Shown piece by piece: positions 55,251 to 64,000 of a DNA stretch of 64,000 nucleotides. The stretch spans positions 1-64,000 of the forward strand of contig JAOWBW010000865.1 in assembly GCA_026119855.1 (NCBI GenBank), read 5' to 3'. Below the pieces are notes generated by a model. The model did no database searches, had not been told where the DNA came from, and saw nothing but the letters and a program-made list of their open reading frames with translations. How positions within the stretch are numbered: the first letter of the stretch is position 1; every line of letters begins with the position of its first letter. The position numbers were made by a program, and so were the translations under genes. This stretch comes from Campanula takesimana. Its lineage: Eukaryota > Streptophyta > Magnoliopsida > Asterales > Campanulaceae.

Positions 55251-55794
55251 TGTAGTACATAAAAAGTGGTACAAAAAATTTCTCTTGTTGTTATTATACT
55301 GTTGTGATATAGACCCTCCAAACCAAATAGATCGCAAGAATATAATACGCAAACCCAACAAGCAAGAACGATAAAAGAAGAAAAAACAGTAAAGAGACAC
55401 AAAGAATTGTTTACCCAGTTCGTCAATATTTTTTACTACGTCTGGGGTCACTACCAAGCCAGGATCTTGCACTATAATATGTTAAATATGAGTTACAATG
55501 AGTTATGGGGAGGAACCCTGCTATTATACACAACCTAGAATAAGTCCAAACCCTAGTCAAAGAAGGAATCCTAAAATCAGTCGAATTTGGCCCAGCCCAG
55601 GTTCCCAACACCTTGTGCGGCTGCACACTCTAACCTGTGCGATTGCCCACTTTTGTCCCCAATGGCCCTAATTCAAACCTGATGGTTTAGGCACCGGCAC
55701 AACCCATTTTGGGCGGCCGCCCAGTTCACCTGGTTGTCGTCTGATTTCTTCCTTTCGCTCTGATCGCTAGTCTGGTTGGTCCTATACTCCAACA
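55251..55794 (-). repeat. 3' LTR of copia 5 (about 544 bp)
   Basis: On minus it starts TGTTGGAGTATAGGACC after the tract GGTGGGAGAT (55804-55795) and probably ends at TACTACA (55251). The left limit is inferred because no second LTR is in the window. Confidence 0.65.
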
Positions 55795-55804
55795 ATCTCC
55801 CACC

Positions 55805-56862
55805 TAGAGATCAACCGCATATAAGCCCCGTATCCATCTTCAACTCATCCTTAGTGCCTTCCTAGTTCTCACCTTGATCATGGTAGTGTTGTCCTCATCC
55901 TCTATTCTTCAAACCCCGTTGAAGCTATACATAGCTTCAACTTATCAAGGTTTACAACCTTGTTCAACATGCCAGCCGGGTTTTCCGATCCTTGAATATT
56001 CTCTAGCCTTAAGATCTTCCTATCTAAGAGATTTCTGATGTAATGAAACCTCAGCTCGATGTGCTTCGTCCTAGAATAAAACGCTGGATTCCTTGCTAGA
56101 TGAATTGCACTCTGACTATCACTGTAGAGAGCATTACCATTTCGCGTCTTCCCAAGTTACCCAAGAAACTCTGCAACCATACCATCTCTTTGCTTGCCTC
56201 TGTCACTGCTATATATTCTGCCTCCGCAGTAGGCTGATCCATGATCTTCTGCAATTTAGAAGCCTAGGAGATAGCTGTACCACCCAATGTAAACACATAA
56301 CCCGTAGTACTCCTTCCTCTTATCAAGATCGCTTGATGCAAATCCGCATCAACATAACACGCTAACACGACATCCTTGCTTGAGAAACATAGAGCCTTAC
56401 CAGTAGTACCCTTTAAGTAACGAAAGATCTATTTAACCGCTTCCGAATGTTGCTTCCCTAGATTGTCCATGTACCGGCTGACTACTCCCACCGCGTGTGC
56501 AATGTTCGGCCTTGTACACACCATTGCATACATTAGACTCCCCACCGCCGAAGCATATGGAGTCATACCCATATTGTCATGCTTCTCCTTGTCCTTAGGT
56601 GAGTCCTTCTCAGATAGCTTAAAGTGCATACCCAACGTTGTACCAGTTGGCTTTGCCTCTTCCATGCAAAATCTTGCCAAGACCTTCTGGACGTACTCTG
56701 CTTGTGAAAGAACCAACTTACCCGACTCCCTATCCTGGTCAATCCTCATGCCCAAGATTTTCCTGGCCTCTCCCAAATCCTTCATCTGGAATAACTTTGA
56801 CAACTGTGTCTTCAATCTTTTTACCTCTCTATTGCTAGAGCCTGCTATCAGCATGTCATCCA
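55805..56862 (-). pseudogene. pol: Copia 5 pol: second half of RT and RNase H
   Basis: A 144-codon frame on minus (56863-56429) begins right after the solo LTR insertion with the second part of the RT active-site block (DDMLIAGS), and contains KDLGEARKILGMRI, SLMYAMVCTRPNIAHAVGVVSRYM and the end of RT. RNase H follows down to about 55900, with frame breaks, including a segment for the AFYSRTKHIELRYH type. Downstream comes the polypurine tract. Confidence 0.82.
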
Positions 56863-58977
56863 TGTAACGACCCCAAAACCCGTCTCTATTTATTTTATAT
56901 TTTTGGAAATTTTAATTTGACTTATGTGTGCATTTTATGTGTTGCATATTTTATGACTTGCACATATTACTTGATTAAATGTGTTATTTACTTAGTTAGT
57001 AATAATAATGATTAAGGGAGTTAAATGATTAAGTTGAAACTTTAGGGTCCTTGTTGCAAATATAAGTTAAGGGGCTTAATTGTTGAAAATGAAACTTGAA
57101 TGACCAAAATGTAATTTTGGGTAAAAACTTTAGTATAACATGCTTTTTTCTTCTCTCTCTCTGTGCTCATATTTTGTTCTGCAACTTTCTTCCTCGTTTC
57201 ATTCTTAGGGTTAGGAGAAAAAGGTAAGTTCAACCTATTTCAATTTAATTCTTTTTATTTACTTATCCGTTTTAAAAACTAATTATATAAAAATGATCAG
57301 GGCGTTGAGTAGGTCATTTCTACCCGAACAAAATTTATTTCAGCGATACTTTTTTCGGAAATAGGTAAGTTACTAATTCCCCTTTAAATATTAAAATGGT
57401 CATATATGTTATACTTGATACTTGTACTTGTTTATTTTGTGATTTGAATGATATTTGTGATACTTGTAATTTTGGGACAAAGTGAGTATTTGGTATGGTT
57501 GATTTTGATGGGTTGAAAGGTTAAGTTGTGTATCCAAGTTGTGTTACAAACGTTTTAGTAATGTGAGTACTATACTTTTGGGACGGTGAAACGAAGGGAG
57601 TAAAATTAGCAAGTTTTGGGCCTGGCGGGTGTGTTGGGCGACCGCCCAAATAGGGTGTGCGGCCGCACACTTGTCTGGAAGGTTTTTGTCTTGGGGCAGA
57701 GTGTTTTGGGCGGCCGCACAGGCTGGTGTGGGCGACCGCCCAGGGTTGCTGAAAAATGGAATTGTTCCATTTCAAGTTATTTAAAGTTCAAGCTTGGTCT
57801 AGGTCTTAGGTGATATCCTAGAGTACCTAGAGGGTTGTTGTGGAACACCATAGTGTTTGAAATTGGTTCCTTTGTGAACAAATGTGTTATGGAATGTGAA
57901 TAAGTGTTACATGGGGTATTGTTGAACATCTTTTGATGTATGTTGGATTGGTTCATCTTTGTGATGTGTTTGGCTTGATTCCCTACTTTGGAATCATTGC
58001 CCCTGGTTGTTGTTTAAGCAAGTATTCATTACTATGCTCGTTTGGAAGTCCAGCTGGTACTTGTTGTAGAGTTGGGCAGTGGTAGGGATTATAATGGCAC
58101 ACGAGCCAAGTTTATTGTAAGGCTTCTACCATTGGTTTCCCATTTTTAACCCCCTTCATTGGGCCACGGATTGGGTCTGGGCTAGTTCTCCTTTGAGTGA
58201 GTTTAGTCACCGTTTGGGTTATGACTATGTGTCATTTTCCCCTTGTTGTTGTTGTTGTTGTTGTTTGGTTCATGAACCGGTTTCAGCCCTTTGGTGCTGC
58301 TCAGTTGATACCTCTCAGATGGTTATATGTTTGATTCGAGAGCATTGGCTCAGTATCCACGTATGAGTGTTTATTTCCGCCTTATGTGTGGTATGATGAG
58401 TTGGTCGTTATTTCCAACCGGTATGGGACGGTTGGCGATAGGGAGCCTCTCATGTTATGTGCTATGTGGATGTTTATTGACATTGTTCAATTCCGAGTAT
58501 CATTTCAGCATGTAACGTAGTTGCATTTTAGTAACTTACTGAGATTTATTCTCACCCTTATTTGTTTACTGTTTTAGATAAGAGAGCCCAGGGGATAGGT
58601 CACTACACAAGGGAGGACGTCGAGGTGGTGATTTTGGGTAAGACATTTTGGGATATGTGTTATGTAAAAGCTACATTATGTAAATGTATAACCTTTTGGG
58701 TAGTCTACCCGTGACTTCATCTTTGTATCACCTATTTTTGGAACGTGTTGGTGAGTTGTAAATTTGTAAGTAAAGTGTGTAAGACTTATGGCTAAGTACT
58801 TTTGATTGTGAAAGTTTGTTTGTGTGGAATGAAGTCAAGTTTTAAGTAAATGTGTTTTGGTTATATGAAACTTTTATGAAAGTACATTTCGAAAATTTTT
58901 CCTAAAATGTTTTATGACGTCTTCCGTGCGTGTCCCGAGCGTGGGGCCAAGTAGGACCACGGGTACGGGGCGTGACA
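56863..58977 (+). mobile_element. Solo LTR of a Ty3/gypsy element (2115 bp), target duplication ATCCA
   Basis: TGTAACGACCCC to ACGGGGCGTGACA; ATCCA is on both sides (56858-56862 and 58978-58982). It shares blocks with the LTR at 42842-44680 (CCCATTTTTAACCCCCTTC near 58140; GTAACTTACTGAGATT near 58529), so it is a relative with the same orientation. It lies inside the RT gene of copia 5. Confidence 0.93.
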
Positions 58978-59755
58978 ATCCACATACAACAGTAAGATTA
59001 TATACCCGTTGTCAGTATTCTTGAAGTAGCAACAATGATCCGCCTCACATCTAACAAAATTGATGTCATGCTTGAATCCATCAAACTTCCTGTACCACTG
59101 CCTAGGAGCTTGTTTAAGGCAATACAATCTCTTAGACAACCTAGAAACTAGTTCCTCGTTACCCTTAGACAAGTATCCCTCTGGTTGTACCATGTAAATT
59201 TCTTCCTCCAAATCCCCATGAAGAAAGACCATCTTTACATCCATCTGTTCTAAACAACAAATTATCTGCCACTACTAGCATCAGAACCATTTTGATAGTA
59301 GCCATCTTCACAACAGGAGTAAAGACCTCGGTGTAGTCAATACCATATTTTTGTTGAAACCCTTTTACAACCAACCTTGCCTTTTGTAACGCTTACTGCC
59401 GTTTGCTTCCTCCTTGATCCTGTAAACCCACTTGTTATGCAATGCCTTCTTCCCCTTAGGCAGTTTAATCAACTCCCAAGTTTCATTGGCCTTTAATTAG
59501 TCCATCTCATCATCCATCGCAGCTTTCCACTTATCAACAAGTTCACTACGAATAGCCTCCGCATAACACTCCGGTTCACCACTATCTGTCAACAACAAAT
59601 AGTAATTCGAAGGAGAATACGTATCAGGTGATCCACGCAATCTACTGGATCTGCGCAGCGGAATATCCTGTCCTGGAGTATGTGGTTCATCTTCAGTAAC
59701 CCCCTGATTTTTGTCATCATGAACCGTTGATGAAGAAAATCTCCCTCTAATTAAA
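58978..59755 (-). pseudogene. pol: Copia 5 pol: integrase-RT linker and first half of RT
   Basis: On minus from 59755: a linker with LRRSSRLRGSPDTYSP (about 59660-59610), the RT start near 59450, VVKGFQQKYGIDYTEVFTPVVKMATIK (about 59372-59290), then, after a frame break near 59250, a DVKMVFLHGDLEEEIYMVQPEG segment and LKQAPRQWYRKFD. It stops with ILLLYVD at the edge of the solo LTR, the first part of the active-site motif. Confidence 0.85.
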
Positions 59756-61265
59756 TTAACCTAGCAAGTGTACTAGTTACCGATGTAGTAGTATGCACAA
59801 GCAAGGGTCGAATCCACAAAGACTTGAAGGATTAACAAGAATGCAAGTAAAACAGAAAAGTAAATAGTGGGGTTTTGGTTTTTGATTAATTTAACTACTA
59901 AAACAATAATTAAAATTAAACTAAGAAACAAATAGAAGCAAGATTAACGAATAGATTCACGAATTGGGTTCACAAATACTTTCACTCTATGCTATGCTCC
60001 TAATGAAAAGATCAATCTCTTTCTTGGGTTTGTTCACAAAAGTAAGAATTGGGACGGTGAGGCGGCCGGATTGCAATCTATTTCTCTCTAACTAATCACA
60101 CTTCGAAAATCAAGTCCATGTAATTGTTTAAAGAGTTATTAAGTTCTAAAGAACAGATAAACCTATACCCACTTGATTTCTATCACGGCATCAAATAGAT
60201 ATATTCATCAAAATAGTGGTCAATGTATCAATGCCCGAGTCACTGTAACAATAGATACCCAGAAATTCTAAAGCCAATTTATATCTTAACATATAACTGA
60301 AACTAAAGAATTTAGAATGAAGAATATTTTGATAAACAAGAATAAGAAAGAATGGAAGAATTAAATCTATAGCATAGAGATCAAGTATTGTTACTACCAA
60401 TTCATGAATCTAAGAAATTAGCTACTAATAATAATAAAATCAAGAACAAAGAATAAATTAAAGAACATCAAAACATGGATTAATTGATGAATTCTTGATT
60501 ACGATCCTTGAATTCTTGACTAAAAGTATGTACAAAGTATGAATAAAATAAATTGGATGGAGTGTTATATTTATACTAGGGCTAAGGAGGTGTAAAAATA
60601 GGAAAAATCCTAGGATTCCTTGTTGAAAAAGGATAAATAAAGTGCTGGTGGCCGGAATTCCCCAGGAGCCTTTGGTATTTTTGAGTTTCCAGAAAAGTCC
60701 TTGAAAAATTCCCCAAAAGTCCTCCAAAAATTCCAGAAAAGCCCTTGGAATTTTGGAAACTACTGAAAAGCCCACAATATTTTGGAAATTCCTAAGGTCC
60801 CTGGCCAAATTCCCCTATGGTCCCTCGCAGGAGCGCGCGCTCGGTCCGGATTGGTGCGTGCGCCCTCTTTGTCCAAAAGGTCTGGAGTTTCGATCCAGTG
60901 TGGGTGCGCGCGCCCTAAGCTTGGTGTGCGTGCGCACCTTTTGCTTCGCGGCTTGTACATTTTACGCGCAATCTTCCGGAGGCCATAACTTCTTCATACG
61001 AACTCCAATTTGGACGTGTAAAATATCGTTGGAAAGCTCTTTTCGAGTAATATCCAATGGAATTGATTAATCAGCGGTCACATCTCTTTATCTTTATGTT
61101 CTGGTCCGTTGTTTATCCGTTTTTTTCGCACTTTGAAGTAAAAGAATCCGTACATTCTTTCGCTCCTTCCCTGTACTGATAAATACTCCAAAAACCATCA
61201 AATCACCCAAGGTTTAGAATCTAATAATTTATAGAAGTATATGATTTGGATGGGTAAAAACATAT
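59756..61265. mobile_element. Unclassified 1.5-kb repeat inserted in copia 5
   Basis: Copia coding sequence stops near 61265 and resumes near 59755. The insert contains a CTAGCAAGTGTACTAGTTACC start block, an AT-rich middle, and GCGCGCGCTC / TGCGCGCGCCC words at 60830-60945. I recall similar start blocks in plant dispersed repeats but cannot name the family. Ends and target duplication could not be fixed. No protein-coding signal. Confidence 0.5.
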
Positions 61266-61878
61266 CCATCAACCGTCATGCTCCCACCCGAGTCTGGAAT
61301 ATCCACCTTAACAATCTCTGGTTTCGAACTAATCCCATCAGATGCCCCCTTTCTGTCCTTGTACAAAAGTTGTTAATTGAATATGACATCTCGACTACGG
61401 ATAACCTTGTGATTTTGGTCATCCCAAAACTTATACCCGAAGTCATCCCCGCCATAGCTAATGAACGTATACTTTACAAACTTTGCATCTAATTTAGTAC
61501 TATCAGCAGAATCTATTTGAACATATGAAATGCAGCCAAATATGCGAACAAAAGACAAATTTACCTGCTTGCCACTCCATGCTTCCTCTGGAATCTCGTA
61601 CCCCAATGGTACTGATGGTCCCCTATTGATCAAGAAAGCCGCCGTGTCAACCGCATATGCCCAGAACGTCTTCGGAAGTCCACACTTCAACCTCATACTT
61701 CTAGCCCGCTCGTTCAATGTCCTTTCATCCTTTCTGTAACCCTGTTATGTTGAGGTGTCCCCTTAAGGGTGGTCTTTACCATACGAATCCCATTCGCATG
61801 GTCTTTCTTTGTTCTCCACAGGCTTACCCTTACCACTTATTATGCTTTCCCTTGATTCCATTCTCCCTTTGTTGCTAG
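61266..61878 (-). pseudogene. pol: Copia 5 pol: integrase C-terminal half
   Basis: On minus, a 114-codon frame (61717-61373) contains NERARSMRLKCGLPKTFWAYAV, then an INRGPSVPLGYEIPEEAWSGK block and VRIFGCISYV, the standard C-terminal half of copia integrase. The segment just before it (about 61800-61720) reads TLKGTPQHNRVTE in another frame. Further upstream, sequence jumps to a basic Gag-like tail, so the protease and the N-terminal integrase appear deleted. Confidence 0.82.
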
Positions 61879-63243
61879 TTTTGGGTTTTGATGCATCATG
61901 CGCAGCGGAATAAATAGATAAAATCAAACACCCAAGAGCCCGGATCCGTGCATGTTGATTAAATTAAATACAAGATGAAAGAAACTAACCCTTGAAGATC
62001 GCATCCATGAACACGTACTTTAAGGTTCTAAAGGAAACACCATCCATCGATATCCACACGTCGAACGGATATCAAGAACACCTTCTTGATCTGGATTGCT
62101 AGACCCAAGGCTTGGTGAAGAAACGATTTTTTCGTAGGAATTATCTTGCTTAATTGATTATTGTATTTTGACGATCATGAATCTCAAAGTAAATAAATAC
62201 CTCTCTATAATTTATTGTTTCTAAAACAATTGTTTGTGATTTCCAAAATCACCATTAGACGCTGTCAAACCCGGCTGTATATCATATATAAGGGTTTGAC
62301 CTAATTCTGTTTGGGACCGGGATTCCTTTTTACAAAAGAAAACTGAACAATCTGGACTGGTACGGGATGATGACCGTACGACTCAACAGAAGCCGTACGC
62401 CAGTACACGAGCCGTACGGTGGCCATTGATTTAATTCCCAGTTTTTCCACCTTTTCAATCCGTTCTATTGTGTGTGACCCAATAGGATTATACTATGTTG
62501 GCAACGAGTCCGAACCAGTCAGAACATGTAAGTCATAAGCGGACTCTAGCAAGCAAATATGACTTCCCAATTAGTATAACTTTGAAAGTCCAAAGTAACC
62601 TTATAGAACATATCACAATCCCTTTGTCACACGATATCATATTGAACATAAGTCACGGTCCACGTCAACTTATGTTGTCCAATGCTTTCTCGATCCCGGG
62701 TAGATTGATATGAGCAAATAACATTGAACACTTCAATTCATTTGGGTGCGGTCGTACACTATCATCAATCTCACTCATCGAGAGGCCAAGCAGATATCTC
62801 TCTTGAGAGAGGGACAAATCCCATCTTGACTTATTATTCTTCCCTATAAGAATCCGATTATGCCAATCGTAGCCTTTATAACCACCCGGTTAGGGTAGCG
62901 TTTGAGTACGTCAAACATAATGTTCATCATGTGGAAGACTATGATAATCTCAGGTCTAAGGATAAATGATATAACGATTATGATATTTAATTATGACATT
63001 TGACCATGACATAAATCTCATAACGGGTCTATCCAGTACTTGTTCTCCAACATGTATCCACAAGTTTAATCCGCATCCTATGCGCTATAATCATCATATA
63101 ATTATCCATTAAACTTATGCTAGCCCTTCATAAGTGCTAGGGACAATAATCATTATAATAATCGGGTTTGTTATCTCTATAACAACGAAGCTATGATATA
63201 ACACATAGGCCTTTCTCAAGGGCCTAGGGCATAATATCCAACA
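61879..63243 (-). mobile_element. Solo LTR of the copia 3 family (1365 bp)
   Basis: On minus it starts TGTTGGATATTATGCCC at 63243 and ends near TGATGCATCAAAACCCAA at 61879; the last bases are slightly changed from the expected CCAACA. It matches both copia 3 LTR parts. Flanks GCTAG (61874-61878) and GTTAG (63244-63248) differ by one transition and are probably a decayed 5-bp target duplication. CCGTACG words cluster at 62375-62420. Confidence 0.85.
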
Positions 63244-63454
63244 GTTAGAACCCGGCCTTCCGCTACTAGCCGTAGCCAAGGCCGATCCCGAAGTAGACGG
63301 TGTCCCCAACTTCTTCATATGATTATCCTCACTTAGAAGTAGATCCTTGACATCATCAAACTTCAATTTATTCTTACCTGCTGAAGCACTTAATGCTATC
63401 ACCGTCCCGCTCCAACTCGCTGGTAAGGATGCTAGCAAAACTAAAGCATGAACC
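63244..63454 (-). pseudogene. gag: Copia 5 gag fragment
   Basis: On minus: MLASLPASWSG, then FDDVKDLLLSEDNHMKKLG and a Ser/Ala-rich stretch, typical of the second half of copia Gag. It is cut on one side by the solo LTR and on the other by the CACTA-like end, so the start is missing. Confidence 0.78.
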
Positions 63455-63670
63455 CACTAGTACAGATTGATACTTAGGAAACATGCCTTAGATAGCGCTT
63501 TATAAAAGAGCTATCTAAGAAGTACCCTAACATAGCGCATGCCCTGTTTTAAATTTAATAAACCAACCGATAAAAAAAATAAAAAATTTAAAAAAAATGC
63601 TACCATAGCGCATATAAATTATACGCTATCTTTACGAATAGATTATGTAGCGCATATACAAAGCGCTACC
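63455..63670 (+). mobile_element. CACTA-like transposon end with TAGCGC subterminal repeats
   Basis: CACTAGTACAGATTG at 63455 interrupts the gag fragment. Behind it, TAGATAGCGCTTT, AGAGCTATCTAAG, TAGCGCATATAAATTATACGC, TAGCGCATATACAAAGCGCTA and AACGCTACC repeat in both orientations, as expected for the subterminal region of a CACTA element. Its other end is beyond the window or not recognised. Confidence 0.6.
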
Positions 63671-63691
63671 TTACCAAACGCTACCTAAGTT

Positions 63692-63731
63692 GTGTGTGTG
63701 TGTCTGTGTGCTATTTTTTTTTTTTTTGTGT
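63692..63731. repeat. (GT)n microsatellite and T run
   Basis: GTGTGTGTGTGTCTGTGTG followed by about 14 T. Confidence 0.9.
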
Positions 63732-64000
63732 TGTCCGAATAAGTCCTCGCTTCCTCCCCGCTCCAGCCAAAACCAACAACAACCCTGCCTCCACAACAAC
63801 AAAAACTTTCGCTTCCCAATCTCTCTCCCGCTGCCTCTCTTCGATTCCACATCCACCACCATCACCGCCTGTCGCTGTCACGAAAACAACTCCTCCTTCT
63901 CCTCCGCTAGTGGCTGGGACTCTGCAATCACTGGCCGAGATACCCGTCTATATCTCAATACCCCCCTCAAGTTAGAGCGTGTAGGTCAAAACGCCCAGCT
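63732..64000. other. Window end: possible transposon exon or copia tract
   Basis: A 93-codon frame (63694-63975, Pro/Ser/Thr-rich) has no recognised motif. At 63961-63986 the plus sequence CCCCCCTCAAGTTAGAGCG is, on minus, AACTTGAGGGGGG, which resembles the polypurine tract at the 3' end of some copia elements. Too little is in view to decide. Confidence 0.25.

Larger units (their letters stand above)
55251..63454 (-). mobile_element. Copia 5: Ty1/copia element on minus, broken up by later insertions
   Basis: Read from right to left: a gag piece (63438-63244), a solo LTR insertion, an integrase piece (61878-61270), an unclassified insertion, the RT linker and first RT half (59755-58978), a gypsy solo LTR, the second RT half and RNase H (56862-55805), polypurine tract and 3' LTR (55794-55251). 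Protease and the N-terminal integrase are missing between the gag and integrase pieces. The 5' end is lost at a CACTA-like element at 63455. Confidence 0.8.

Overview
The window comes from a repeat-rich region of a flowering-plant nuclear genome, most likely a eudicot. It is dominated by LTR retrotransposons with plant-type primer sites (TGGTATCAGAGC, the initiator tRNA-Met site of Ty1/copia elements). It also holds CTCCGTCCC-type MITEs, a CACTA-like transposon end and one plant DUF946 (VPS62-like) gene. A run of exactly 100 N at 33154-33253 is a scaffold gap. I see no rRNA, tRNA or CRISPR. All calls were made by eye.

Layout from left to right. 1-11895: a copia element on + (copia 1, Sirevirus-like) with only the last 127 bases of its 5' LTR, a frameshifted gag-pol, a third gene after pol (6436-9969, apparently with its own promoter and one intron) and a complete 3' LTR. 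11896-12597: a short remnant and a small MITE. 12598-26475: a 13.9-kb non-autonomous element with two similar LTRs, an Ogre/Tat-like primer site, one uninterrupted Gag-like ORF, no pol, and a series of different tandem arrays, among them a 2-kb array of W-box words and a 138-bp satellite. 26476-33153: a badly decayed copia on + (copia 3) whose 5' LTR is cut at the junction with the previous element. 33254-42281: a second Sirevirus-like copia on - (copia 2), related to copia 1, with third-gene sequence after pol; its 3' LTR is missing at the gap. 42282-44680: the 3' end of a Ty3/gypsy chromovirus-like element with its LTR, cut by copia 2.

44681-49256: MITE remnants, AT-rich palindromic DNA, a TIR element, and a 2.47-kb solo LTR with target duplication ATTAG. 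49521-51218: the only host gene I can support, a two-exon DUF946 gene on -, carrying two single-base frameshifts in this sequence. 51478-51656: an intact Stowaway-like MITE. 51800-53640: transposon-like DNA followed by three adjacent tandem arrays. 53955-55242: a small non-autonomous copia on -. 55251-63454: a copia on - (copia 5) broken up by later insertions: a 2.1-kb gypsy solo LTR (target duplication ATCCA) that falls in the reverse transcriptase YVDD motif, an unclassified 1.5-kb repeat, a solo LTR of the copia 3 family, and a CACTA-like end at 63455.

The window is therefore a nest of elements. The most unusual signals are inside them: family-specific CpG-containing words scattered through coding and non-coding parts (AACCGC in copia 1, GGCGCA-type words in copia 2, CCGTACGG in copia 3), the W-box array, a repeated GAACTACG...ACGTAGG hairpin motif, and hairpins near 53 kb that differ by paired, compensating changes.
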